Notes under the pieces: model-generated | What the model saw: only the letters and a program-made list of their open reading frames with translations | Told to the model about the DNA's origin: nothing | Database searches by the model: none | Made by a program: the position numbers and the translations under genes | In this document: one piece after another, positions 38,601 to 50,064 of the stretch | Numbering within the stretch: the stretch's first letter is position 1 | How the letters are laid out: each line of letters opens with the position of its first letter | NCBI RefSeq assembly: GCF_014839805.1 | Contig: NC_051141.1 | Span: forward strand, 14,516,777 to 14,580,776 | Length of the DNA: 64,000 nt | DNA from: Manduca sexta | Lineage: Eukaryota; Arthropoda; Insecta; Lepidoptera; Sphingidae | Direction: 5' to 3'

Positions 38601-39996
38601 ATAACTAATTATTAGGAATGATTAGTTAGACAAGTCTTTATTTTATTTTCAATAGTATAGTAGTATTATAATAGTATTTTAAATATTTAAGTATTATAAA
38701 ACAAGACGTGGGTCCCCATATGTTGTGTTAATGGATGACTGTACTCGAAAGTTACTTATGGCAATGAATATTGTCTAATACCTCAGTATTTTCTGTATTA
38801 AGTAACATTTACCTATAAAACAAATAATTGCATATTATGCAATAGGTGGTAATCGAGCTAGACGTCCTTCGCATATTTCAGTATTGTACCTATCTATAAT
38901 AAGAATCGTTTCATGTCTCACGGTAGCTCTGACTAAGTCGGATATTTTTGCCACTCATACCGCAGTCTATTATTATATTTCAATATTGTGGCATTCTCAA
39001 CGAGAACGAACATCATTTGGCCCAGTTTCAAAAGTGAGACCGGAGAGCGAGAAGTTAAGATTTCAGAGAATGCTTTCGCTACGGGGCTAAATATATCGCG
39101 GAGTGCGCGAGCGCCGTTCGCAACGAGTCTCTGCGTTCAGCGGACGTCGAAGCGGTAGCGACGGGCGGCGCGGCTTTGGGCGGTGCGCCTCTTCTTGCGT
39201 ATCACTTCGATACAGTTGCGTGTACCCAACCGACGATGCTACGTTTAAAAATAGACTACGCAAATGTCTATAAGATGATACCACCCGATCTTTACCACAG
39301 AATAATTTATGTTGTATGAATGATTTTTAGGTCTATGGAAGACGATCACCTCTTTTTGTTAATATTGTATTAAATCCAATTGGACTGAAGACTCCCCGCA
39401 CACTATTAGGAAGCAGTAAATATTATATTGAAGAATAGAACTCTGTGTTAACTAATTAATTCAATGTTATAAAATTACAATAGTCTTGAACTTGGAAGGT
39501 TAATTTGTTAATTCACTGTTTGAAATTTGGTAGTAAATGTATGAAAAGGGATGAAGTTAGGGTGGGGGTGGGGGTGGGCGTACTCAGACGCGGAGGGTGT
39601 AAACCCTGCCAGCGGTGTACAGCAGTAAGGACGGAGGGCGTTTGGTATTAATAGAGGTGTGCGAGTAGCGGCCCGCCTACACCTGGTGCGCGCGCGCGCC
39701 CTGTATGGCCGCCGCGCTCGCACATATCACATTTCGCACGCTCGGGCTTACCCTCTGACGCAGCTCCCTTTCGGATTCCAGATCATCATGGAGGAGACGG
39801 ATCTTGTCCTGAAAAATACAACATATTCTATCATGTGTCCGCAAACACTTCACAAGCACTGCACTGGTAGTTGAAAGGCCGGTACCTCCAGCCTGGAGAG
39901 AGCACTCAGGTCGGCGCTGTACTCGATGTTGACGTCGGTGGTGCCACCGCCGCTGCTGCGGTAGGTGTACTTGGAAGTCTTCGCCACGGCGGACAT
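29707..39996 (-). CDS. Prm: paramyosin, 16 coding exons, 878 residues
   Basis: Paramyosin forms the coiled-coil core of thick filaments in invertebrate muscle. Coding exons (minus strand): 39996-39886, 39808-39752, 38546-38460, 37790-37624, 37427-37190, 36911-36792, 36549-36283, 36009-35763, 35378-35251, 33594-33482, 31682-31493, 31350-31216, 31034-30840, 30661-30566, 30397-30116, 29910-29707. Every intron is GT-AG and the phases close exactly, giving 878 residues, close to the about 880 usual for insects. The first about 30 residues are a Ser/Gly/Thr head ([18 protein letters not shown]) before the NIEY...LSRLE start of the rod. The rod is a continuous heptad coiled coil through about residue 850. 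The tail [19 protein letters not shown] is the conserved non-helical tailpiece. Codons are G/C-rich at third positions. The start is chosen because it alone gives the conserved head; a TATA box lies 235 bp upstream. One 272-bp MITE sits in the exon 9-10 intron. Confidence 0.97.
31786..32681 (-). CDS. Prm: miniparamyosin-specific first coding exon
   Basis: It encodes 298 residues starting [12 protein letters not shown], with ATG in a good context (TCACAATG). Residues 1-75 are aromatic and Pro-rich (NYGYG, FYQPM, HLPWNNE), clearly not coiled coil. Residues about 135-170 are a Lys/Arg/Glu-rich helix (KKKKMERDK onward). Residues 170-280 alternate basic and helical segments with several Ile/Val/Thr stretches. 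The end ([14 protein letters not shown]) is helical and leads into the rod. Third positions are much more A/T-rich than in the shared exons. The donor is CGGAG|GTGAAT. Its frame is open on both sides, and the antisense frames over it are shadows. Confidence 0.92.
32682..32892 (-). promoter_or_regulatory. likely 5' UTR and promoter region of miniparamyosin
   Basis: The DNA just upstream of the miniparamyosin ATG is GC-richer than the surrounding intron (32720-32800). A TATATATAA lies on the minus strand at 32890-32882, about 200 bp upstream of the ATG, and a TTAGTTG initiator-like sequence near 32727. Which of these sets the start cannot be told by eye; the existence of a promoter in this intron is inferred from the isoform. 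Confidence 0.35.
32893..33481. other. remainder of the paramyosin exon 10-11 intron upstream of miniparamyosin
   Basis: No coding exon. A GC-richer patch at 33140-33290 stands out and could hold further control elements for the internal promoter. Otherwise AT-rich. Confidence 0.4.
34779..35050. mobile_element. 272-bp MITE with long terminal inverted repeats
   Basis: Both ends are inverted copies: TTATTCATAAACGTTATTTA...GGAGCATTGCTGTG at 34784-34828 matches the reverse complement of 34998-35046 with two differences. The match runs on through TAACAAGTCTGTTTCTCAG. The outermost bases differ slightly (CCCCG versus CCTCC). Flanking TAA trinucleotides (34776-34778, 35051-35053) fit the 3-bp TWA-type duplication of PIF/Harbinger elements. 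It has no coding capacity and lies in the paramyosin exon 9-10 intron. Confidence 0.85.
39090..39250. other. GC-rich island in paramyosin intron 2
   Basis: A compact CpG-rich block (CGCGGAGTGCGCGAGCGCCG and following) lies in the AT-rich intron between exons 2 and 3. It has no paramyosin-like coding content. On the plus strand AAATATATCGCG precedes it. It may be an intronic control element or an inserted fragment; not assigned. Confidence 0.35.
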
Positions 39997-40205
39997 TGTC
40001 GCTGTTCGTCTCTCGGTCGGCAGTCGGCGCTACGTTACCGGTCGGGCACCGTTCGACTAGTGAGAGCGGGTGCGGGCGGCGCGCGCGCACCAACCGCCGC
40101 TCCGCGCCCCGCGCGCCGCGCCCTCCCGCACCCGCGCCCCTCCGCATCCCACCAGCAGCGCCGCTCCAGGGCGGCCGGCCGGCTGGAGCTCGCGGATCGT
40201 GTTAC
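39997..40205 (-). other. Prm: paramyosin 5' leader, extent inferred
   Basis: GC-rich sequence between the TATA-inferred start and the ATG. If it is unspliced it contains an ATG at 40147-40145 in another frame, which would overlap the paramyosin start. A later start near 40058 (CACTAGTCG, initiator-like) would avoid that ATG. Confidence 0.4.
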
Positions 40206-40230
40206 CACCCCCGCGCACCCCCCTCTCAGC

Positions 40231-40238
40231 CTTTTATA
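40231..40238 (-). promoter_or_regulatory. paramyosin TATA box
   Basis: TATAAAAG on the minus strand, a full match to the TATA consensus, 235-242 bp upstream of the paramyosin ATG in a GC-rich promoter region. CTATAAAAGG also resembles a muscle-type A/T-rich box. Start of transcription expected near 40205. Confidence 0.65.
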
Positions 40239-40309
40239 GACACGCCCGTCCTGACGCGGTTGCGGTTCTCTTTTATTTGTTTTGCCCAAAAATTTGGCGA
40301 AACCCTTAA

Positions 40310-42640
40310 TGTCCTAAAATCCGTGTCACTGGGCGGTAGCGGAGCGCGGCCGCCGCGCAAGAGATGGCCGTGGTGGCGGCGCCGGGCAGCGCACCGCAGC
40401 GGTACTCGCGGCGCTTCGTGGGCGTGAGCCGGATCCAGGCGCTTCCTGGTGGATTCCTGTCGGTCCCTGGCAGGCGCCCGCGAGCCAATCTCACTAAATG
40501 CCACCAATCGGCTGAACTTAACAATGAACTTCTTGTACTGTTTAAATGAACCCATGACACCCGTCTGCAGTCTGCTCTATGTTTACAAACATTAATTAAG
40601 TCTAATTTTACCGGTTTATCTCGGGACTGGTTCATGTTTTGGAATCTTGTGTTAATATTCTGAAATCATAAATTTTGAAACTTGCGACAAAAATTCTACT
40701 CACTCAAAATTCAGTGGAATATTAATTGTAATCTGAGTCGGATTTGGCATGAGATTAATAATGGTAAAAAAAGACTGATAATAAATAAATTAAGAAGTCA
40801 GAAAATTCTATATGTACACAAATAAATAATATTAAGTAAGTACGCAGGCGCACACACGTGCCAGACGTAGCACATCGTAGACCCTTCGTAGCCCGTATTA
40901 TATGGAACGCATTAATGTACATAATATTACTTATTGTGAACATTTCATAGGATTATTCTATTATTATATTTATTTATTTTGACTCTATTGAGTAATAAGA
41001 CCTTGAGATTATCTTCGAATAATGCAAGTAATATTAAATTTTAGGTTATCAGTGTACTTACGAGACTAAACAGTGTCTCAGCGCAGTGCGGTAGACTGAC
41101 ACGCAGTAATTTGTCATTCGAATTTGGAATCGTAACAGTAAAAGAGCAACATACTCGTCTCGTTAATCAACTGCAATAGAATAAAAAACGTTTGTAGAGT
41201 TCTTCTGTCACTTGATAACTTCTAACGCAACACGTAGATCAAACTTTTTACACCAGAAAAAATAAACCTATCACAGCCTAGTTAATTTGTATTCCAGAAT
41301 CTGTGGAGAAATATTTCCTTGTGTTTTTCACATAAATACATTGTAATATGTATATTGTTTCTTTAGCCAAAAATAGATTTCCTGTATTTCGTTAACACTT
41401 ATATATGTGAACGATTACTGAGGTGCCTAGTTTAACCTTTCATGACCATTGAGTAAGAGGACCATTGCACTGGTGTCTAAAAAGAATAATGGTTGTCCTT
41501 GGAATACTACTCTTCTTTTGCTATGCATGTAAAAAAGAATTCGACAGTGTGCCGGTCTCACGGATATTTATCTTTAGCACATGGATGTACAGCCAATTCC
41601 AATCCAATCATTTTAAACTATACGGTAGCAATAGTTTATTTTATATTCCATGCCAAAAAAATAATAAATAAGCATGATTATTAATGCCTAGTATTTTTTC
41701 GACAACATTGGTAAGAACTCATTATAATTTAATATGTTTATGATATCGTAATTTTACACGTATTATAGTGAGTATTGTAAAAGAATTAGGAAAAAAGTAA
41801 CCGGAACTCTGATAATTGCGATATTTTTTGGAGACATTGAGTTTATATGTACTTTGTTTTATTACTCATTTGGACTTGGATTATCATGAAATTCAGGATG
41901 AAAACAAATGACTCAACCGTATGGTTGAATTATATTTCGCAGTCATTTCTGTATCACAGTGTATAAATAATATGTGACAGACTACGAAATATTATTAATT
42001 CTCGTGTAGAAATAGGGCACGTGTAACATGCAAATAAAATAATGGTTTAATGACTTCGTTGACGTGTTTCGTGAGTAACAAGGATATATTATTTTAATTT
42101 TATTATTAATATAAACGTGTCGGTATCTTTTAGGGTACTCGAGAGAGCTCATCAAACAGAAAATTACAATCTTACTTCTCCACGATCACTTGAGATACCA
42201 AAAGTAATTATATGTTGCTGACGGTAAATTGTTAAACTAAAAATATTTACTTTATCACTCAGTATAAACTAAAAGCTGGTTAAAATTTAGAAAAATTTAG
42301 TCCCTTCCTTCATTGTTGCGTTCTTTTTCTTCATTACATATTTTTCTGCGTAAGGCATGGTGTAAATTAATGTATTGTGCATACATTTGTGTGGTTTAAT
42401 GTAACATTGCTGGTGAAATGTGGGAGTAATAACACTTCTGTCTACGACTGAAAAGGGGAAAGTCATGATATTAAAAGTCCAGGACCCCTGTATAGTGTAA
42501 GCTTTTGATAAACCCACGCAATTTTTACAGGGTTGATATTTTAAATACCATAAACACGTAACCGTTGACAAATATACACATTTTTTCAATTCGTGCGTCA
42601 TTCTGTCACCCATTGTCGTAGTGTTGGCGCTGCTTGTTCT
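40310..42640. other. paramyosin upstream DNA
   Basis: GC-rich to about 40500, then AT-rich. No gene seen. Open frames in the GC-rich part run on several strands at once and are composition effects. The region probably holds paramyosin control elements, but I cannot point to a convincing site. Confidence 0.5.
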
Positions 42641-42646
42641 TGTTCT

Positions 42647-42824
42647 GGGCCCTTATTCTGTATGATAGTGTAAACGCGTAACGCGGCCGTGTCATGTTAT
42701 CTTCGAGAAATGTGCGTGGAATGGTATTCTGTAAGCCAAATTTCTATAGTCCTAAACATGATGCGTTGTGTTACGTGCTTGTTACGCACTGTCAAAATAA
42801 CGTGCGGGATAGAGAATAAGGCCC
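42647..42824. mobile_element. short inverted-repeat element, MITE-like
   Basis: GGGCCCTTATTCTGTATGATAG at the left end faces the reverse complement GGGCCTTATTCTCTATCCCG at the right end. Interior GTAACGCG and GTTACGCACTG blocks are also GC-rich. About 178 bp, no coding capacity. The terminal GGGCC-TTATTCT form is one I associate with lepidopteran MITEs. Target duplication not clear. Confidence 0.65.
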
Positions 42825-42934
42825 CTGAGGTTGGCGCCAACTGATTTACACGGCTATTTCACTCTCATTAAATTTCTGTTAAAGTGGAGTACATTTTTAA
42901 AGAAAAATATATATATTTTTCTCATACGGACACA

Positions 42935-43160
42935 GCAAAGTGCCATACTGCATCTAATGTAAGTGAAGTGGGGAATCCAATAAAATGTAGAATGGCGAGA
43001 AATAATTATCCTTCGCCAGTCGACACAAATATACCGGTTGGTTTGGACCAGATATGCACAGGCTGCCGGAACACGACACACTTACGTGGGCAAGTATGGC
43101 GGGTTTTAACACCTTATCTACGATGGTCGCTATCCGGGCGGATATAAGATATTTCTTACA
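42935..43160 (-). repeat. dispersed repeat family A, copy 4
   Basis: Minus orientation, one of the longest copies: ATATCCGCCCGGATAGCGACC, TAAGGTGTTAAAACCCGCC, CCCACGTAAGTGTGTCG, CTGTGCATATCTGG and GGATAATTATTTCTCGCC. It supplies the end (ATCCGCCCGG-TAGCGACC) also seen in the copy at 52.85 kb. Confidence 0.75.
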
Positions 43161-45859
43161 ACCAGCAGCACTATCTATATTTAAAACATTTTTTAAGGAG
43201 CGATAGAGATAATATTATTTCATGGATATCTTGTGTGACGTTTTTCTGAAATATATGGAAATAGTTAAAGAATTTAATACATAATTTTATGTATCATTTA
43301 ATTTAGTAAAGATTCAAATACGTGGTGGGTATTTAAGATATAATCTATCATAAAGTGTCATAGTTAATTTACGTGTAGGTAATTATTTATTATTAGATCC
43401 TCTGTATAATCTTACAAAAAATTGTTGAGATTTAAACAGAAGCAGAAATAGAGAAAATAAATCGCAAAACAACCCATAACGATTTTTTTTTTATAATTAA
43501 CAATTATTTACATATATTTCCATATCATTCCATTTTGGGCACCACACACACCACGCGTTTAGTGGTTTACGTTCAAGTACTCTTAATTAGCCGTATGTGA
43601 GTTGTGACCTTTATTCATGTCATGTAATAACAAAAAACAAATGGAGAGTTAAAAAAAACCGACAGCCGAAAATAACACGTATGACCGACGATGCGTAATT
43701 AATAATATAATATTGTAATCATTCTCTTTGTATGAACGTTTCGCAACGTCTTGCACCTGTATTAGTTTCGGCTCAAACGGTTCGTAAGTGAAATGTCATG
43801 ATATTTTAGCGCATCTCCTATCAAGTAGGTGTTATTAATCATAGATTTATTTCAGTCTTCGTGTGTACAAGCGGTGGGAAAATGCGCTGTGCGTGTGGTT
43901 TGTGGTTTTAGGAGGCGCGTGCGGCGGCGCTGTCGACTCTCTTTAGAATCGGGACACAGGTGGCGTCAACGAGCTGTCAACTTTGAATATCAGTGCCTTT
44001 ACTATAAAACTATCAGATTCCATTAATTAAGTAATATATCAATAAGTTTTAATATATTTTTGTAACATTTTGGAATATTTGTTATAAAAAGGTAATTTAT
44101 TGGTATTTGAGTGATCAATATATTTTTGGTATATATTTCAAAAACAATATTATAGACGACATTTTTCGTCAACACGATGTGAACTCGTGTGGACAATAAC
44201 GCAGTGCCTCGACTTTTTAACGTTCACATATTCCAAAAAGAAAGATGATAATAAACATATTAACATAGTTCGTATTACTATTATCCGTTAAGAAAATAAT
44301 ATGATAAAATATTTCAAAGCTACTTTTGCGTTTGCATGTACGTGTCCCGATTTCCATCGTGCCCCGGCGCAGGTGGGAAATTATTCGGTTATATTCGTAC
44401 CTGCACGAAGTGGGCCGAATGCTTTCCGCGTGTCCCCCCCTTCCTAGCCACTCCAGACCTCACCCTCCTCCACCTGTCTCCGTGACTCATCGCTCGCTGA
44501 ATATTCAAGCTGAAATTATTAATACTGAAGCTTTTCCGACGCTACGGTGCACGTAGGTTTATATAATTTTCGTCTTTGTGAATTCTTTTAGGCGATCGGG
44601 TAATTTCAGAATAGAATTTTAAATGTCGAGTTTTTCATAATGTTCTTCAGAAATAGTCAATGAGTCTTTTGCTTAACTTTACAGATGCTTCGCCTGCGGC
44701 GGTGGTTAACTTTGTTTTTTTTTTATATGTATTAAATACTTTAATTAAGATTGAAATATGAAAATCCTTTATTGGAAAATAGATTTACATTGATTTAAAA
44801 ATATATAATATAAAATTTTGAGATTAAGGATCTACGAAAATTCTACGAAATCTATCTTGTTCTATTCTACGAAATCTAAACGTATCTTGGGCTTCAAGCG
44901 GCACAGTTAATCTTAAACCGAGTTTTAGGGACACAATAAAAAGGTAACAATGCCAAGACGACGTGCGAACTTATTAAGCATAAAATAAGTTTTAAAATTT
45001 ATATTAAAATTAATTAAAATGAAAATAATAATAATTAATTAAAAATAGGAGCTATTATTATGACTGTGAAGCTCACGATTTATTCTGTAGATTCGTAAAT
45101 TAATGCACTGTTACATATTCTCGAACGTAATATTTCATTATCATTAAACACAATAAGCAAAAGGAACATAAAGATTGGAGGTAAACTTTCTTAGGCCTAC
45201 ATCCATATATGTCAGAAAAAGCGCCAACATAACCAAACATTACAAAAATATCAAAATAGGATCTTTTTTCCTCATTTTGTAAGTAATTAGATAGAATGGT
45301 CTAAAATACTGGTCATGGGAGAAAATACAATTATAATTCGTCGGGCAGTCATCGGGTTCGCAGTCGATAAAGTTTATTTTGATCTTTACACCCGTAACAG
45401 TCGTAAAGGAGTCACCGGTGCCCGCTGCCAACAATTCTGATTATGTGTATGACGTAAAAATACCTTCAGTTCACGATGAGGGCGATTTTAGATTAGAGAG
45501 GTACCAGAGTATTCCAAAAAACATAAATATTGCGCTAATTTCATCTTCGGCCTGTTTCAAACTTCTGAGTAAATGTTACTTATCACATAATAGTATAAGC
45601 CGATCAAATACAAAATCCACACTCTAATCTATGCTCCCAAATAGACGGTAATAAACTGAGTAAGAAATATCTATATAAGCTGTCTAATACGATAACTGAC
45701 AAATTTTGCAGAAACATGTGAAAAGGACATAAGAGTAATGATTTCTTTAAAATTAAAATTTAATGCCGACCGATATGTTTTAAATTTGGGACCGTTAGTA
45801 GACATCTTTATTAGTTCTTCTTTATATAATAAATTTATGAATATATTAATAACTGGGGT
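43161..45859. other. non-coding DNA with one GC-rich patch
   Basis: AT-rich, no gene supported. Patches at 43870-43980 and 44340-44500 are GC-richer and contain CACCTG E-boxes and a TGACTCA site, which could be control elements 4 kb upstream of paramyosin; this is only suggestive. Confidence 0.4.
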
Positions 45860-46000
45860 AAACGAATTATTGAGCAGTGAAAGAGGCCCTCCAGATATGT
45901 GGAATGACGATTTGCGAAACGTCTCTGGCAGATGCTGGACGAGATCTAGACAGGGTAAAACGACACATATTGCAGGGGACATATCGCACTCTTAGTAAAA
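45860..46000 (+). pseudogene. decayed LINE reverse-transcriptase C-terminus
   Basis: One frame reads R-G-P-P-D-M-W-N-D-D-L-R-N-V-S-G-R-C-W. After a frameshift the next reads D-R-V-K-R-H-I-L-Q-G-T-Y. This order matches the 'RGRPP.RW.DDL...W...DR..W..L...Y' end of RTE-type endonuclease-reverse transcriptases. The frameshift and missing tail show an old, broken copy, distinct from the young one at 20.9 kb. Confidence 0.6.
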
Positions 46001-47254
46001 TAATGACCCATTCCAAAATTGCCAATTTGTGCGAATCGTCAAACAACCAATTTCTGTTTGCGACCTTTTAGTTTTTTCATTTTTTTCATTCTATAGGTTT
46101 CATTTTTTACCTATCTTTAAGAAGCTCAATTTTATAGCAACTTCAAAAAAAGGTGGCAAATTAAAATTACTTTACCGACGACTGCCACAAATTGATGATT
46201 TTGAAATAGGTCATTATTTTATTAAGAGTGTGATATTATGTCTAGCAGGGGACTGCGACATAGCGATGTTGACGATTATACTTGATATAATTAATATACA
46301 AGTACATCTCTTTGTAGCGATAGGGGCATATTTTATTTTTATTTATTTACCATAAAGTTTACAATGTCAGAATATGAAACAATAATAAAGGAGGTATGTG
46401 TCCGTTTAACGGCGATCTCTGTACTTAGGCTCTAGGCCTGTATAGCAGAGAACAATTTTATGGTTATCTGTTCTCGGTGGATTTAGTTTTTTATAACCAA
46501 TAGCTAACAATGCGATTTTAGCTCATACTGATTAGTAGACATAGACTTCCTTCGCTATCTACAGTATAAAGCAACTGAATATAAAAAACTAGCAATGATT
46601 TGTTAGTTTGTTTTTGTTTTGAAAGTTCTGTTTTAGTTCTCAATTCTTCGCCGTACTTTTTTCATTGTTTTATGATTTACGGTTTATTAATATGTTAGGA
46701 CAACGAAACAAACAAATTTTGAATTTTTTAAGAAACATTCTGTACTGATTTACGACTCGTGACCAGTTCGACTTATTGTCGAACGTAACTAGAAAACCTT
46801 TTTAATAATTAATTAATAATTTCTTTACATAATTGATAGACATCATTTCTACAATTGCTTAAACTAAAATTCCGTGCACCAAAATATCGAGTCGCGGTTC
46901 AATCCAGAAATTCAAAACGTTGTAGAGGCAATAAAAACACGCTTGAAATGATTATATTTAGCATTTTACGGTCATTGTTATTTATGATGTTAAAATGAAA
47001 AAATATCGATATAACAAGTACTTAATAAAATGTTATTGCTAAATTTCTTTTATACTCCATTTCTACTCTGGAGTTAAGTCTCGAAAATTCTGGGAACATA
47101 TTGATCTGTAGATACCCTAATATTTACTTGTGTGTTATTTAACTCTACGTTTATTTATAAGTGAATATTTTTTAAAACTTTGTTCTCTAGTGCTTACTTT
47201 GTATTTATAGTGATCCGATTAGAATGTACTTGTAAATATTCACTACATCTTTCA
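46001..47254. other. non-coding AT-rich DNA
   Basis: No gene or clear repeat. Open frames near 46.0-46.35 kb lack splice sites or recognisable content. Confidence 0.5.
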
Positions 47255-47452
47255 TCACTCCTATAGAGAACTTCTTAGGTACGCAGGTTTCTTCACAATG
47301 TTTCCCTTCTCCGTTAAAGCAAGCGATAATTCACAAAGAATAAACACTTAATTTTAGAAACGTCGGAAGTGTGTGCCCTTGTGTTTTGAACCTGCGGAAA
47401 TTCCTCTCGACATTCCGTTTCATAACCAACTAGGCTATCACTGCTTTTTTCA
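47255..47452 (-). mobile_element. tRNA-headed SINE, copy 2
   Basis: On the minus strand: GTGATAGCCTAGTTGG at the head, CGCAGGTTCAAAACAC as B box, GGGCACACACTTCCGACG, GTGAAGAAACCTGCGTACC and AAGAAGTTCTCTATAGGAG at the 3' side. The final CTAGGCCAGC block is missing, so this copy is truncated at its 3' end. Confidence 0.8.
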
Positions 47453-47739
47453 CTACATCTTTACTATTATTTATTTCTTGTAAATAGTACGGCACAAAAC
47501 ACCACTTACAATATTCATTACAACAAACTTAATATTATAATTTATTGCATTTTACGCAGGACTTCAAGAGAATTATATCCAAGACAACCCAGCAAAAACA
47601 AAAATAAATAAGGGAAATATCATTTTGCACGCTTAAATAAGCATCTTAAAAAATGTCTCCTGTACTTTTTCCAAAAGCAAGATATAAAGCTGCAGAGTTT
47701 GTTTGTCTTAACGCGTTAATCTTAAGAACTACGGAATCA

Positions 47740-48480
47740 AATTGAAAAAAAAAAACTATTATTGTTTTATAGCCTATTTATTGAGGTAGGCTATAGGCGA
47801 TAATAAATCACGTTATGACATTTTTCATTAATGCATGCATGTCAATGCATGCATTAATGAAAAATGTTGCAAAAACGGGGAAAATTTATTCTTTTTCAGA
47901 CCTTTCGTTGCGTTCGCTGCGTAAACGATTAAAGTTATGCAACAATTATGTATGACGGAATTATTCTTCTCAAAAAAATCTAAATTATGTATTACAAAAC
48001 AAAGGCCAAGCTACATCTATCTGCCTGATTGAACGCGATTTATAAAACTACCCAAAGGATTTTGATAAAATTTGGTATAGAGATAGTTTGAGAACCTGGA
48101 AAAGACATAGGCTACTTTCTATCCCGGGAAAATATATAGCGCTTTTTTATCCCGGAATTTATACTGTTATATAGAGTTGAAAAAAATTTTTGTTTGTTTA
48201 TTTTAAGGCGCTAATCTCAGGTATTATAGGTTCGAATGTGTGACGGAATAGTTCCACTCTAAAAGTTATAAAAAATATACTTTAAAACATAGTCCCCCGC
48301 CGCATCTGTCTACCCGCCTGAACGTAATAAACTCAAAAACTATCCAACAGATTACGATAAAATATATGGAGATAGTGTGAGACCCTAGGAATGATATAGG
48401 CTACTTTCTATCTGGGGAAAATATATAGCAGCGTTCTCTCGCGGGCAAGGCCGTGGGCAAAAGTCAGTTTATGTTGAAAG
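47740..48480 (+). repeat. composite repeat with hairpin and two diverged copies of one module
   Basis: It starts with ATAGCCTATTTATTGAGG and the 50-bp hairpin, followed by GTTGCGTTCGCTGCGTAAACG. Then come two related modules of about 150 bp (48000-48165 and 48290-48450). Each contains a CATCTGTC/CATCTATC-TGCC block, GAACG, AACTA(C/T)CC, GATAAAAT and ATAGGCTACTTTCTAT, ending GGGAAAATATATAGC. I associate this layout with non-autonomous Helitron-like repeats of Lepidoptera, but the termini were not found. Confidence 0.55.
47818..47867. repeat. perfect inverted repeat, 23-bp arms, 4-bp loop
   Basis: ACATTTTTCATTAATGCATG-CAT (47818-47840) is followed by loop GTCA (47841-47844) and its exact reverse complement (47845-47867). 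It is part of the composite repeat. Confidence 0.95.
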
Positions 48481-49845
48481 TAGTTCAGAATAGGGATGGA
48501 CAATAATTCTTGGAACTCAGTGTTTCTCATGAATTTCTCTACGCCGATTAACGCGGCAATATTTAATGCTTTTGTATTTTTAAATGACCTGAAAGCGGGG
48601 ATAATGCTGTTTAATTTCTCGGCCACCGCTACGTTACAATCTTTATGTGAGCTATATTTGTTTGTCAATATAATAAATTCGCTATGGTTAAATACAGTTG
48701 TACCTATTGTAAAAATCACCTTTATCTTTTTTATTACCTTTTTTATAGAATAACTTGTGTCGCTTTAAATAACATTTCAAAATAAAAATCGTTTTACAAT
48801 AACAATGCAGAGTCAAAAGTACACAATTCTTTTCTCTACTATAGAATTTATAGCTGCAACACACGCAATTACAGAAATAAAGATCCTAATTAAAAAGGGA
48901 GCATTGTTTGGATCGCTATTTCTCCTTACAGTGACCCTTAATTTGAATAGCAGACGCGACACGATGACATTTCAATTATGGACACGTGATCACACTCGAT
49001 TTTATTTATAAATAATGTCGATGACTTCTTTGGCACTTACGAAGGCACAAGTGTGCTAGACATCGCCATTTGACTTTCTTATTAATGATTTTTGATCGCG
49101 TCACTTCATTAATCTTAGCGTTGATCGATGATAAACCGATACTTTCTAGTTCGTTGCAGATGATGCAGAAGGAACAGGTTCTGTAGAGTCGCAAAACGAT
49201 CGCTGTCTCAGTTACAACATGTTTGGCATATGGTTTTAGAAATGATCTTGAGGATGAGGCAAATAATAATATACGTGAAGTGAAAATTCTAAAGGAAATA
49301 CAAAAAACTAGAAGCCAATTTCTTCATTTGCATTAACAGGTTACTGCATTATAAACAATATGACAGAATTACATAATAACATATCCACACAACAAACACC
49401 GTTCAGTTGTAACCACTCTGTATCGTTCATTGTTCACATCGATTCCATCAAAAGTCTGGAACTTTCTCAAGGTTTCTACAAGCTTCGACCAAATTGTAAG
49501 TTTAAACAAATACCGTACAGGAACACGGTCAATAATAGCCCAAAATTATTCACACGAGCGTTTTCAGCGCTCGCGTAAACATGAATCATTCTGAAATAAA
49601 CATTATATGAGTCATCGGTGCCGGCGAGTTTGGCTCACAAAAATGTAGCCACACGAATATCGGGAGATAAATATTGGTTACATTTCGTAAATTGGATGGG
49701 GTCGTACTTTTCAGACGTTACTTATAAAAAGCTACGAATGTTAATGCTGTTTGATTTCCACAAACTGAATTGTGAGCAGTTTCTTGTTGTGAGACGAAAC
49801 GTACATGCCAAAAAAATGCCATAGCTGAACTGCTGCTCACTTCAC
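48481..49845. other. non-coding DNA
   Basis: Several open frames of 60-100 codons occur here on both strands at once, notably 48408-48719 (minus) and 48496-48753 (plus). None has splice sites, known motifs or flanking support, so no gene is called. Confidence 0.45.
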
Positions 49846-50064
49846 CATGCTGGCCTAGTACGGGTTGGTAGAGTTCACATACCATTTTCTTTTAACGAAT
49901 TTTCAGGTATGTAAGTTTCCTCACCATGTTGTCCTTTAACGCTAAGCGAGCGATAGTGACGAACAGTACGTAACTTCGAACTCAAAGGTGTGTGCCTTGG
50001 GCTTTGAACCTGCGGCCTTCCTCTCGGTAGACTGTTCCACTTGCAACTAGGCTATCACCGCTAT
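49846..50064 (-). mobile_element. tRNA-headed SINE, copy 3
   Basis: The most complete copy: AGCGGTGATAGCCTAGTTGC (A box region) from 50064, GCAGGTTCAAAGCCCAAGG (B box), GCACACACCTTTGAG, GGTGAGGAAACTTACATACC, then GTATGTGAACTCTACCAACC and TACTAGGCCAGCATGG at the end. No poly(A) or clear target duplication seen. Confidence 0.85.

Noticed and set aside
39677..40147. 156-codon minus-strand frame starting upstream of paramyosin
   Set aside because: It overlaps exons 1-2 in another frame and runs through an intron; it matters only as a possible upstream ATG.
40364..40549. Plus-strand Arg/Ala/Pro-rich frame in the paramyosin promoter
   Set aside because: Several frames on both strands are open there because of GC content; no splice or protein evidence.
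48408..48753. Overlapping frames on both strands (103 and 85 codons)
   Set aside because: The minus translation looks somewhat protein-like, but there is no start context, splice site or known motif, and it lies beside repeats.
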